This document shows positions 30,328-38,235 of a stretch of 43,144 nucleotides of DNA, piece after piece. Each line of letters begins with the position of its first letter. Within the stretch, counting starts at the first letter, position 1. Under the pieces are notes generated by a model that was not told the origin of the DNA, did not search any database, and was given only the letters and a program-made list of their open reading frames with translations. The position numbers and the translations under genes were made by a program. The stretch comes from Actinomycetota bacterium (GTDB lineage: Bacteria; Actinomycetota; Actinomycetes; Streptosporangiales; Streptosporangiaceae): contig JAFAYQ010000068.1 in NCBI GenBank assembly GCA_019240215.1, positions 1 to 43,144 on the forward strand. The letters run 5' to 3'.

Positions 30328-30333
30328 ACGCGT

Positions 30334-31293
30334 CTAGTTTCGGCAGGCGACGATCGAGCGGACGGCCCGTTCCAGCGCGTAGTCGGCGCTGGCCGCCTCC
30401 CCCTTGACCTGCATGTCAGCCTCGGCCACGATCTGCAGCGCCCGGGCCACCCCGTCCGGGGCCCAGCCGCGCAGCTGCTGGCGGACCCGGTCGATCTTCC
30501 AAGGCGGAGCCCCCACCTCGGCCGCCAGCGCGGCTGCGTTCTTGCCGCGGGGCGCGGCCCCGACCCGGCCCAGCAGCCGGATGCCCTGGGCCAGCGCGCT
30601 GGTGATGAGGACCGGCGGCACCCCGGTCGCGAGCGCCCAGCGCAGCTGCTCGAGCGCGTCGGCCAGCCGCCCCTCGACCGCCCGGTCCGACACCGAGAAG
30701 CCGCTCGCCTCGGCCCGCCCCTGGTAGTAGCGGGCCACCGCCGCCTCGCCGATCGGGCCGTCCACGTCGGCCGCCAGCTGGCTGACGGCGGCGGCGATCT
30801 CCCGCAGGTCCGAGCCGACCGCGTCCAGCAGCGCCCGCAGGCCGCCCTCGTCGGCCGTCCTGCCCGCCCGGCGGAACTCGCCGCGGGTGAAGTCGAGCCG
30901 GTCGGAGAAGCGGGTGATCTTGGGGCAGTCCGTGACCTCGACCGCCGGGGACATTTTCTTCAGCGCGGTCAGCAGCGCCTTGCCCTTGCCGCCGCCGGCG
31001 TGGGTGAGGATCAGCACCACGTCCGGGGCCGGGTCGGCCGCGTAGCGGGTGATCTCGTCGGCGACGTCCTTGCCCGCGTCCTGGGCGGCCCGGATCACCA
31101 CCACCCCGCCCCCGCCGAACAGCGACGGGGAGGTCAGCGTGGCCAGCTCGCCCGCCGCCACGGCGCTGGCGGCCACGTCGTGCACGTCGGCCCCGGTACT
31201 GGCCGCCCGGGCGGCGGCCAGCAGGGCGGCGACGGAGCGTTCGACGAGCAGTTCTTCCTCGCCGACGACGAGGTTCACCGGTGCGGGGGCCAC
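30334..31293 (-). CDS. holA: DNA polymerase III subunit delta
   Basis: Clamp-loader subunit that opens the beta clamp. 319 residues with the AAA+-like fold lacking a functional Walker A: NLVVGEEELLVERSV at the start, VVVIRAAQDAGKDVADEI, and KIDRVRQQLRGWAPDGVARAL in the C-terminal collar domain. The start GTG at 31293 is the family-typical position, but its Shine-Dalgarno is poor. Gene order rpsT-holA is conserved in actinobacteria. Confidence 0.92.
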   Translation of the reverse strand: MAPAPVNLVVGEEELLVERSVAALLAAARAASTGADVHDVAASAVAAGELATLTSPSLFGGGGVVVIRAAQDAGKDVADEITRYAADPAPDVVLILTHAGGGKGKALLTALKKMSPAVEVTDCPKITRFSDRLDFTRGEFRRAGRTADEGGLRALLDAVGSDLREIAAAVSQLAADVDGPIGEAAVARYYQGRAEASGFSVSDRAVEGRLADALEQLRWALATGVPPVLITSALAQGIRLLGRVGAAPRGKNAAALAAEVGAPPWKIDRVRQQLRGWAPDGVARALQIVAEADMQVKGEAASADYALERAVRSIVACRN

Positions 31294-31342
31294 GCTGGGA
31301 GGATAGCGGGTCAGCGGGGAGGCCGCGGGCCGCAGGCCGGTC

Positions 31343-32563
31343 TCAGGCGGCGGCGGGCATGACCGGGTCGCCGCCCCGCCAGATGCGGTACGGCTTGAGC
31401 CCGTAGCCCCAGACGAACGCGCCCTCGTGGTCGGCGTCCCACTGCACGATGTCGGCGTAGCGGCCGCGGGCCATCGCGCCCCGGTCCGGGGCCCGCAGCG
31501 CGTGGGCGCCGCCGATGGTGGCGGCCCGCAGCGCCTCGGTCACGCTCATCCCGAAGTGCCAGACGGCCAGGGAGATGACCAGCGCCATCGAGGTGATGCC
31601 GTTGCCGCCGGGTGTGTGGTCGGAGCCGAGCGCGACCGCCACCCCCTTGTCCAGCAGCGCCCGCACCGGCGGGGCGCCGTGGGTCTGCAGCGAGGTGGCC
31701 GGGCAGACGACCGCGGCCACCCCGGCCCGGGCCAGCGCGGCCACGTCATCGTCGTCGGCCTCGTGCAGCATGTCAGCCGAGGCGCAGCCGATCTCGGCCG
31801 CCAGCCGGGCGGCCCCGATGCGCGACTGCCCGCAGGCGTGGATCCGCGGCAGCAGCCCGGACCGGCGGCCGGCCGACAGGATCCAGCGGGCCTCGGCCTC
31901 GGTGAACCGGCCGTCCTCGCAGTAGACGTCGACGCTGTCGGCCCCGGCCGCGGCCGCGTCCGGGCACCAGGAGCTGACCGCGTCGATGTAGTCGGCCCGG
32001 CGGCCGAAGTACTCCGGCGGCACCGAGTGGGCGGCCATGAACGTGACGTGCATGCGCGGCATGCCCGGCTCGCTCTCCAGCGAGCGCAGCATCCGGACGT
32101 CGGCCAGCTCGCCGTCGCGGGTCAGGTGGTAGCCGGTCTTGGCCTCGACGGTAGTGGTACCGGAGGTCAGCCAGCCGTTGAGGCGCTCGCGGACGCCGTT
32201 GCACAAGGTCCAGGGGTCGGTGCCCCGGGTCACGGTCACGGTCGAGGAGATGCCGCCGCCGGCCGCGTTGATCTCGGCGGCCGTCGAGCCGCCCGACAGC
32301 ATGGTCAGCTCGGCCCAGCGGTTGCCCGCGTACACGGGGTGGCTGTGCGCGTCGATAAGTCCCGGAGTGACAAGCCCGCCGCCCAGGTTCTCCACGTGGT
32401 CGACGTCAACGATGTCGTCAACCACCCCCGGGACGCGTTGAGGCAACTCGGCCGCGGGGCCGACCCAGGCGATCCGCTCGTCCTTGGTCAGGATGGCGGC
32501 GTTGCTCAGGATCTCAGACCCCGTCCACAGGCGACCGATGTTGGTCATCAAACGGACAGTCAA
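31343..32563 (-). CDS. hutI: Imidazolonepropionase-like amidohydrolase
   Basis: 406 residues of the amidohydrolase superfamily, closest in pattern to HutI, which opens 4-imidazolone-5-propionate in histidine breakdown. Visible are MTNIGRLWTG, the metal motif IDAHSHPVYAGNRWAE, EAKTGYHLTRDGELADVRML, FMAAHSVPPEYFGRRADYIDAV, DVYCEDGRFT, RIHACGQS and GSDHTPGGNGITSMAL. Several positions differ from standard HutI (GYHL for GYGL, GSDHTPG for TDCNPG, as I recall them), and no hutH, hutU or hutG lies nearby, so a related substrate is possible. TTG at 32563 with AGGGG upstream is preferred; ATG 32548 is the alternative. Confidence 0.72.
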   Translation of the reverse strand: MTVRLMTNIGRLWTGSEILSNAAILTKDERIAWVGPAAELPQRVPGVVDDIVDVDHVENLGGGLVTPGLIDAHSHPVYAGNRWAELTMLSGGSTAAEINAAGGGISSTVTVTRGTDPWTLCNGVRERLNGWLTSGTTTVEAKTGYHLTRDGELADVRMLRSLESEPGMPRMHVTFMAAHSVPPEYFGRRADYIDAVSSWCPDAAAAGADSVDVYCEDGRFTEAEARWILSAGRRSGLLPRIHACGQSRIGAARLAAEIGCASADMLHEADDDDVAALARAGVAAVVCPATSLQTHGAPPVRALLDKGVAVALGSDHTPGGNGITSMALVISLAVWHFGMSVTEALRAATIGGAHALRAPDRGAMARGRYADIVQWDADHEGAFVWGYGLKPYRIWRGGDPVMPAAA

Positions 32564-32603
32564 CGGTAAACCCCTACACATCGGGAACCTGGGGTGATGG
32601 TTC

Positions 32604-32666
32604 CGTACGTCATGAGCGGTCACCTGCCATGAGTCGTACGTCGCCGGGCGAGTAGCCGGTACGTAC
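32604..32666 (-). promoter_or_regulatory. CGTACG palindrome cluster upstream of hutI
   Basis: CGTACG at 32604-32609 and 32635-32640 (31 bp apart, each beside CATGAG), then GTACGTAC at 32659-32666. All three lie within 105 nt of the hutI start. It looks like multiple sites for one regulator; identity unknown. Confidence 0.35.
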
Positions 32667-33031
32667 TCCGGGACGCGGATCGCGCGCGCCTACGTTACAA
32701 GGCTGCGCACGCGCATGCGCGCACCAACATATCGATTCCGTTACCGTATTGCACCTCAAGGACCTCGTACAAGGCTTTTGGCAAAACACAGCCCTTTCTC
32801 AGCACGCCGCGAGGTTCCGTTCATCACGGACGAGCCGGGAGCGGCCTGGCAACTCGCTCCGGAGTACGTTCGCGGAACGTTACCGGCCCGCGCCGGCCCC
32901 GCTTTGGGACCAGCTCCTGCGACGTCTCCCGTGCGTTCTGGAACGGCTCCGTTGCCGTTTCGTCGCTGGATAACAGCGGTCCGCTGCATCGGCACTTGCA
33001 GGTGCACATGCAGCAAGCAATCCCACGAGAC

Positions 33032-33090
33032 GCGGCCCGGGAACCCCGGGCCGCCCAGCCCGCCGCCGGGCCGGCCGGCCCGGCGGGCAG
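33032..33090. repeat. Pair of strong GC-rich hairpins
   Basis: GCGGCCCGGG-AAC-CCCGGGCCGC (33032-33054), a perfect 10-bp stem. It is followed after three bases by a stem of 12 pairs with a 3-nt bulge and GGCC centre (33058-33090). They may mark a transcript end or a structured RNA; no U-run is present. Confidence 0.5.
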
Positions 33091-33563
33091 GCACGCAGAA
33101 CAATACTCTTTATCGGCCTGAAATACGGCAGAAACGCCGAACGTGCCGATCCTGCCGATTGGTCCCGAAGATCGCAATTACGGCAGTAACCGCAATGGCG
33201 TCGTCATATAAAAGAAAATCGACAAATTCGATCTCAATGGCGAGCCCGGCGACGCATATACAGATCACAAGATGAATTAAAAGCGATAGCGGGGGCTCGG
33301 CCCGGCCCCCGTAATCCTCACCATGAGTGACGGCAACCGCGTAGCTCCGGCCCCGGGCGACGGCATGGCCGCACGTTAACGAAGCATGAACAAAGGTAAA
33401 ACCGGCCCGTGGCAGGCACCGCCGCCGGGCCGGCCGGTTACTACGTTGAGTGACCGTGCTCGGGGGCACCGGGCGCCGCCCGCGCGGCGGTGAACGCCAA
33501 GACGCGTCCTATCGCCGGCAACTTCCCGGCCGAAGTTGCCGCGGCCATTGCCCGGTAACGCAA

Positions 33564-33607
33564 GTGGCTCGGTGGACTGTGGTCCACGCTCCAGTCCGCC
33601 GAGCCAC
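33564..33607 (-). terminator. 16-bp hairpin downstream of hflX
   Basis: GTGGCTCGGTGGACTG (33564-33579) pairs along 16 positions, one of them a G-U wobble, with 33592-33607, leaving a 12-nt loop. It is about 30 nt after the hflX stop. A second small hairpin TAACGG-CTGA-CCGTTA lies nearer the stop. No U-run in the hflX direction; terminator by position and stability. Confidence 0.6.
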
Positions 33608-33637
33608 CTTTGTTGGATAATGAGTAACGGCTGACCG

Positions 33638-35065
33638 TTAATTGGCAGTAAGTGCGGAACAAGCCGCCCCGGCCTGCTCGAGCTCGGCCGCCAGCGCGGG
33701 CGGTACCCGGGCGTGCAGCTCGGAGCCGTCGGCGCCGTGGCCGACGTTCAGCACCTCGCCCTCGTCGTGCGCGCGGGCGACCAGGTCACCGCGGCTGTAC
33801 GGGACCACGACCTTGATCTCGCGGTCGCGGCGGGGCAGCGCTTCCTCCAGCGCGTCCCGCAGCTCGTCCAGGCCAGCGCCGGTCCGGGCGGACACCAGCA
33901 CGCAGTGCTTCTCGCGCTGGCGCAGCCCCTCGATCACCAGCGGGTCGGCCGCGTCGGACTTGTTGATCACGATCAGCTCGGGTACGCCGGCCGCCCCGAT
34001 CTCGGCCAGCACCTCGCGGACGGCGGTGATCTGAGCCTCGGGCTCGGGATCGGACCCGTCCACCACGTGCAGGATCAGGTCGGCGTCGGCGGTCTCCTCG
34101 AGGGTGGACCGGAACGCCTCCACCAGCTGGTGCGGCAGGTGCCGGACGAACCCGACGGTGTCGGTCAGCGTCAGCGCCCGGCCGGACACCGTGCGAGCCC
34201 GGCGGACGGCCGGGTCCAGGGTCGCGAACAGCGCGTCCTCGACCAGCACGCCCGCCCCGGTCAGCCGGTTGAGCAGGCTCGACTTGCCCGCGTTGGTGTA
34301 ACCGGCGATGACCACCGACGGCACGTCGCGGCGGCGGCGCTGGCCACGCTGGACGTCCCGGCTGACCGACATCGCGGCGATCTCGCGCCGCAGCTTGGCC
34401 ATCCGGGCCCGGAGCCGGCGCCGGTCCGTCTCGATCTTGGTCTCACCGGGGCCGCGGGTACCGATACCGCCACCGCCGGCCACCCGGCCACCGGCCTGCC
34501 GGGACATCGACTCACCCCAGCCCCGCAGCCGCGGCAGCATGTAGGCGAGCTGGGCCAGCTCGACCTGGGCCTTGCCCTCCCGGCTGCGGGCGTGCTGGGC
34601 GAAGATGTCGAGGATCAGCGCGGTGCGGTCGATGACCTTGACCTTGACCACGCTCTCGAGCTGGCGCAGCTGGCCCGGGCTGAGCTCGCCGTCACAGATC
34701 ACGGTGTCGGCGCCGACCGCGGCGACCACGTCGGCCAGCTCGGCCGCCTTGCCCGCGCCCACGTAAGTGGCGGCGTCGGGCTTGCCACGGCGCTGGATCA
34801 TGCCCTCGAGCACCTGCGAACCGGCCGTCTCGGCCAGCCGGCTCAGCTCCCGGAGTGAGTTCTCGGCGCTGGCCAGGGTGCCTTCGGCCCAAACGCCGAT
34901 CAGCACGACCTGTTCCAGCCGGAGCGAGCGGTACTCAACCTCGGTGATGTCCTCAAGCTCGGTCGACAGGCCTGCGACGCGGCGCAGTGCCTGGCGGTCT
35001 TCGAGGTCATAGTCACCGGGGGCGTCGGCGAGCATCTCGCCGGGCCGCTCGGAAAATACGGTCAT
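33638..35065 (-). CDS. hflX: GTPase HflX
   Basis: Ribosome-associated GTPase that splits or rescues stalled 70S ribosomes, important in heat and antibiotic stress. 475 residues: N-terminal HflX domain with VGAGKAAELADVV, the linker GGGGIGTRGPGETKIETDRRR, G1 GYTNAGKS, G3 DTVGFVRHLP, G4 NKSD, and a C-terminal domain ending SALTAN. The ATG has GGAGG three bases upstream. It is flanked by long non-coding regions on both sides, so it is probably a single-gene unit. Confidence 0.95.
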   Translation of the reverse strand: MTVFSERPGEMLADAPGDYDLEDRQALRRVAGLSTELEDITEVEYRSLRLEQVVLIGVWAEGTLASAENSLRELSRLAETAGSQVLEGMIQRRGKPDAATYVGAGKAAELADVVAAVGADTVICDGELSPGQLRQLESVVKVKVIDRTALILDIFAQHARSREGKAQVELAQLAYMLPRLRGWGESMSRQAGGRVAGGGGIGTRGPGETKIETDRRRLRARMAKLRREIAAMSVSRDVQRGQRRRRDVPSVVIAGYTNAGKSSLLNRLTGAGVLVEDALFATLDPAVRRARTVSGRALTLTDTVGFVRHLPHQLVEAFRSTLEETADADLILHVVDGSDPEPEAQITAVREVLAEIGAAGVPELIVINKSDAADPLVIEGLRQREKHCVLVSARTGAGLDELRDALEEALPRRDREIKVVVPYSRGDLVARAHDEGEVLNVGHGADGSELHARVPPALAAELEQAGAACSALTAN

Positions 35066-35170
35066 TGTCCTCCAAGGACGTTCTGCCTGTTGTCCCCGAT
35101 GGTGCCATGGGCACCCGGGGTAGTCACTGGGTTAAACAACACGATGAGCCGCGTTGTGCCCGAGCGGAGA

Positions 35171-35406
35171 CGCTTCTTGCTGTTATCAGTTGGACGGATG
35201 GTGGGTGGGCCGCTGCGGATGGTGGCGCGGGCGCTTCTTGCTGTTATCAGGTGAGCGGGGTGAGCGGGCAGGGCGGCAGGCGGTCAGGGGTTACGGGCGG
35301 CGGGGTGAGCGGGACGGGGACCGGAGCGGGAACCGGAGTACGGCGGGGGGCTGTCCGGTCACGGGAGATGGACGGCACCGGTCAGGGGAGATGGACGGCA
35401 CCGGTC
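35171..35406 (-). repeat. Intergenic repeat element B (19-bp doublet, G-rich tract, core, tandem repeat), 3' of helD
   Basis: Two identical copies of CGCTTCTTGCTGTTATCAG (35171-35189 and 35232-35250, period 61) are followed by a G-rich tract. Next comes the core GAGCGGGACGGGG, ACCGGAGCGGG, GGAGTACGG and TCCGGTCACGGGA (35307-35366), shared with element A at 12084-12141. Last is a 23-bp-period tandem repeat of GGGAGATGGACGGCACCGGTC (35363-35383 and 35386-35406). The element lies 25 nt past the helD stop and upstream of hflX. As in element A, the transcript of the preceding gene would read core, C-rich tract, doublet. Function unknown. Confidence 0.7.
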
Positions 35407-35430
35407 GCGGCGGCGTGGGGCGGAGCCGGG

Positions 35431-37725
35431 TCAGCCAACCGGGGTGGGGTCCTCGATGGTCGGGCGGAGGGCGTCGAGCAGGGACGGCAGCTCGCCCTCG
35501 TAGACGACGGCCAGGCGGTGGGTGGCGCGGGTGATGGCGACGTAGAGGTCGTGGCCGCCGTTGGGTGACTGGGCGATGACGCCGGCCGGGTCGGCCAGCA
35601 CCACGCGGTCGAACTCCAGGCCCTTGGCCTGCGCGACGGTCAGCAGGGCGACCGGTGAATCCAGCGCCTCGGGGCGGTCGCCGGGGACGGCGCCGGGGAC
35701 CTGGGCGGCCAGCTCGGCGATGCGGTCAGCCGGGGCGATCACGGCCAGGCGGCCCTCCTCGGCCGCGGTCAGCCCGGCCACCTCCTGGTCGACGACGCGG
35801 GCGACCTCGGGGCCGAGCTCGGCGGCGGCCGGGACCCGGATCGCGCGCGGGGACTCACCCTCCTCACGGACCGAGTCGGGCGGCTCCTGGGCGGGGGCAA
35901 CTTTGGCCAGCACCCCGGCCGCGACCGCCATGATCTCGGCCGGGGTCCGGTAGTTGACGGTCAGCCGCTCCTCCCGCCAGCGGCCGGAGACGTAGCGGTC
36001 GAGCATCTCGCCCCAGGACGTGGCGCCGGCCGGGTTGCCGGTCTGGGCGACGTCGCCGACGACCGTGAGCGACTTGGTCGGGACCCGGCGCATGACCATC
36101 CGCCAGGCCATGGCCGACAGCTCCTGGGCCTCGTCCACGATCACGTGCCCGTAGGACCAGGAGCGGTCGGCGGCGGCCCGTTCGGCGGTGGTCAGCTCGG
36201 GGCCGTCGTCGCGGTTCCGGCGGGCCAGGTCGGCCGCGTCGACCAGGCCCTGGCCGGCCAGCCCGGTCAGCTCGAGCACGCCCTCGGCGTACTCCTCCTC
36301 CTCGCGGCGCTGGCGTTCGGCCGCCCGCCGCAGCGCCCGGTCGGCCGAGTCGTCGGCCCCCAGCAGTTCGGCCGCCTCGCCCAGCAGGGGGACGTCGCTG
36401 ACGGTCCAGCGCCCACGGACGTGAGCCGCCAGCAGGGTTGACCGCTCGCTGGCCGAAAAAGAAGGCGTGGCCCGGCGCAGAGCCCCCTCCTCCTCCAGCA
36501 GCCCGGCCAGCAACCGCTGCGGGGTGAGGAACGGCCACAGCTCATCGAGGGCGGACCGGACCGGGTCCTCGTCCCACAGCCGGGCCCGCGCGTACGGCAG
36601 GTCCTCCTCATCCAGGCTGCGGCCGAGCGCGACCGATTCGGCCCGCGCGATCGCATTCAGCATCTCGGTGACGAACAGCTTGCGGGCCACGTTGTGCGGC
36701 CGCCGCATACCGCGGGCACGGATGCGGGCACGTTCGCAGACGTCGGCCGCGACCGTGATCGGCACCCCGTCGACCTCGAGCCGCAGGTCGCGGCCGGGCA
36801 GGCGCTGCCGGTCGCGGACGGCCGCCCGCAGCACCTTGACCATCCGCAGGTCACCCTTGATGACCGCGGTGGCCGGGTCCTCCTCGGCGGTCGCGCGGAC
36901 CCCGGGGAACAGCTCACCGAGCGAGGACAGCACCACGTCGGTCTCGCCCAGCGACGGCAGCACCTGGCTGATGTAGCGCAGGAAGGTGGAGTTGGGCCCG
37001 ACGATCAGCACGCCCCGGCGTTCCAGCGTCCGCCGGTGCGTGTAGAGCAGGAACGCGGCCCGGTGCAGGGCCGCCACCGTTTTGCCGGTGCCGGGGCCGC
37101 CCTGGACGACCAGCACCCCGGCCAGCGCCGAGCGGATCACCCGGTCCTGCTCGGCCTGGATGGTGGCCACCACGTCGCTCATCCGGCCGGTCCGGCCGCG
37201 GCGCACGGTAGCCAGCAGCATGGCCTCGCCGACCAGCCCGCGCCGGTCCGCCTCACTCATCCGGTCCAGGTCGAATACCTCGTCGTCGAGACCGACAACG
37301 GTGCGCCCGCGGGTATAGAGATGACGGCGGCGCAACAGGCCGGCCGGGTCATTCGGGGTAGCCGCGTAAAAAGGGCGCGCGGCCGGCGCCCGCCAGTCAA
37401 TCAGCACCGGCTCGTATTCGGCGTCGTGCAATCCAATTCGGCCGATATAAAAGGTGCGGTCGCTGGTGTCGTCCATCCGCCCGAAGCACAGGCCGCGATC
37501 CACCGCGTTCAGCTGCGACAGCCGCCTGGCCTGCTCATAGGCGGAAACCTCACGCTCCATGCGGGCCGCGAACGTACCCCCCTGGCCCCCCTGGCCGTGC
37601 ACGTCACGCAGCGCTTCCTCGCTGCGCGCGCGGGCGGCGTCGAGCAGACCGTACAGCATGGAAACGTAATCCTGCTCTTTCCTGATGGACTCGGAAAGCG
37701 CAGATTCAGTTTGACGATCCGCCAT
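35431..37725 (-). CDS. helD: HelD-type RNA polymerase-associated helicase-like ATPase
   Basis: 764 residues of superfamily I, actinobacterial HelD group. These proteins enter RNA polymerase channels, release stalled complexes and, in the HelR variant, protect against rifamycins. Visible are an N-terminal coiled-coil-rich arm (residues about 1-70), GRIGLHDAEYEPVLIDWRAP, Walker A GGPGTGKT (209-216), HVIVDEAQELSAM (Walker B), VVGDVAQTGNPAG, LTVNYRTPAEIM and LYVAITRATHRL. The UvrD/Rep DNA-unwinding accessory domains are not evident. The ATG is 7 nt from TATAGC with no Shine-Dalgarno, so the mRNA may be leaderless. I see no clear rifamycin-associated element upstream, so HelR function is unproven. 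Confidence 0.9.
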   Translation of the reverse strand: MADRQTESALSESIRKEQDYVSMLYGLLDAARARSEEALRDVHGQGGQGGTFAARMEREVSAYEQARRLSQLNAVDRGLCFGRMDDTSDRTFYIGRIGLHDAEYEPVLIDWRAPAARPFYAATPNDPAGLLRRRHLYTRGRTVVGLDDEVFDLDRMSEADRRGLVGEAMLLATVRRGRTGRMSDVVATIQAEQDRVIRSALAGVLVVQGGPGTGKTVAALHRAAFLLYTHRRTLERRGVLIVGPNSTFLRYISQVLPSLGETDVVLSSLGELFPGVRATAEEDPATAVIKGDLRMVKVLRAAVRDRQRLPGRDLRLEVDGVPITVAADVCERARIRARGMRRPHNVARKLFVTEMLNAIARAESVALGRSLDEEDLPYARARLWDEDPVRSALDELWPFLTPQRLLAGLLEEEGALRRATPSFSASERSTLLAAHVRGRWTVSDVPLLGEAAELLGADDSADRALRRAAERQRREEEEYAEGVLELTGLAGQGLVDAADLARRNRDDGPELTTAERAAADRSWSYGHVIVDEAQELSAMAWRMVMRRVPTKSLTVVGDVAQTGNPAGATSWGEMLDRYVSGRWREERLTVNYRTPAEIMAVAAGVLAKVAPAQEPPDSVREEGESPRAIRVPAAAELGPEVARVVDQEVAGLTAAEEGRLAVIAPADRIAELAAQVPGAVPGDRPEALDSPVALLTVAQAKGLEFDRVVLADPAGVIAQSPNGGHDLYVAITRATHRLAVVYEGELPSLLDALRPTIEDPTPVG

Positions 37726-37740
37726 ATTATTTGCTATACT
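37711..37740 (+). promoter_or_regulatory. Strong consensus-like promoter, rightward
   Basis: TTGACG (37711-37716), 18-nt spacer, TATACT (37735-37740), the best sigma-70-type match I saw in the window. It starts inside the first codons of helD and would transcribe toward malate synthase, giving a leader of about 490 nt. On the opposite strand TATAGC (37733-37738) may be the helD -10, so the two promoters would overlap and exclude each other. Confidence 0.55.
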
Positions 37741-37989
37741 TTCGGTCGATCAACTAATGTCCCCGGGGCCTTTGTGGTGCGGACATAGAAGCATAACAGG
37801 CCCTGGCGCGGGCTTCGTAATTCCTGGGGTGGGGCAGGGTGTGACTCGTGCGCCGGCTGGGAGCTGAGTGGCGCTGGGTACGCGGGCTGCTTGTGTGACT
37901 CGCGGGGTGGTCCGGCTCGTCGCCCGCGCCAATCCCATCGGTCACTGTTCTCACGGCGGTTACGAACTCCGGTTGTCCCGAGGCTTCGG

Positions 37990-38026
37990 TGGAGCGTTTG
38001 CAGGCGTATCCACTGCAAACGCTCCA
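37990..38026 (+). repeat. Perfect 14-bp inverted repeat with 9-nt loop
   Basis: TGGAGCGTTTGCAG, GCGTATCCA, CTGCAAACGCTCCA. It sits in the helD/malate synthase intergenic region, 210 nt before the malate synthase start, inside the leader predicted for the promoter at 37711. No U-run on either side. Operator, RNA hairpin or attenuator are all possible. Confidence 0.7.
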
Positions 38027-38114
38027 TTGAGAGCTTGAGGCCCTGGCTGGTGAGGCCGGTGTGACCGGTGCGACGACAACTGCACATTGACCGGGGCGGG
38101 CGGGGCTGGCTAAC

Positions 38115-38130
38115 GTTACTCGCCAGTAAC
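38115..38130 (+). promoter_or_regulatory. Operator-like inverted repeat GTTACT-CGCC-AGTAAC
   Basis: Perfect 6-bp arms, 4-bp centre, about 105 nt upstream of malate synthase. The TTACT..AGTAA symmetry resembles sites of TetR-type metabolic regulators in actinobacteria. No regulator gene is adjacent, so the protein would act in trans. Inference. Confidence 0.45.
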
Positions 38131-38235
38131 AAGCGCCGTGAGCGGGCGGGCGCGGGGTGCGGAGTGTGACGCAGGTGGGTCTCGAACGGATCGGGGCGAT
38201 CTGCGAGGATGGGCAAAGACTGCAAAGGAGCATGC

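Larger units (their letters stand above)
32564..33637. other. 1.07-kb gene-free stretch between hutI and hflX
   Basis: No ORF here has the host's codon pattern. Contents: a CGTACG/GTACGTAC cluster upstream of hutI (32604-32666), a GC palindrome CGCGCATGCGCG (about 32710-32721), two strong GC hairpins (33032-33054 and 33058-33090), an AT-richer island (about 33100-33280), another hairpin CGGGGGC/GCCCCCG (about 33290-33311), and the hflX-proximal hairpin at 33564-33607. An unannotated RNA or a decayed gene could be present. Confidence 0.6.

Noticed and set aside
32715..33275. 186-codon plus-strand frame in the hutI-hflX gap
   Set aside because: Low-complexity, no start signal, no host codon bias.
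33110..33469. 119-codon minus-strand frame with a hydrophobic C-terminal half
   Set aside because: Codon use (TTA, ATA, TTT, CTT) is unlike every confirmed gene here and the N-terminal half looks random. Kept only as a possibility in the findings.
37741..37990. Rifamycin-associated element upstream of helD
   Set aside because: I looked for the GGGGCTTGC-N3-GCAAGCCCC-like dyad that marks HelR-type genes; GGGGCCTTTG and GGGCTTCG occur but no dyad.
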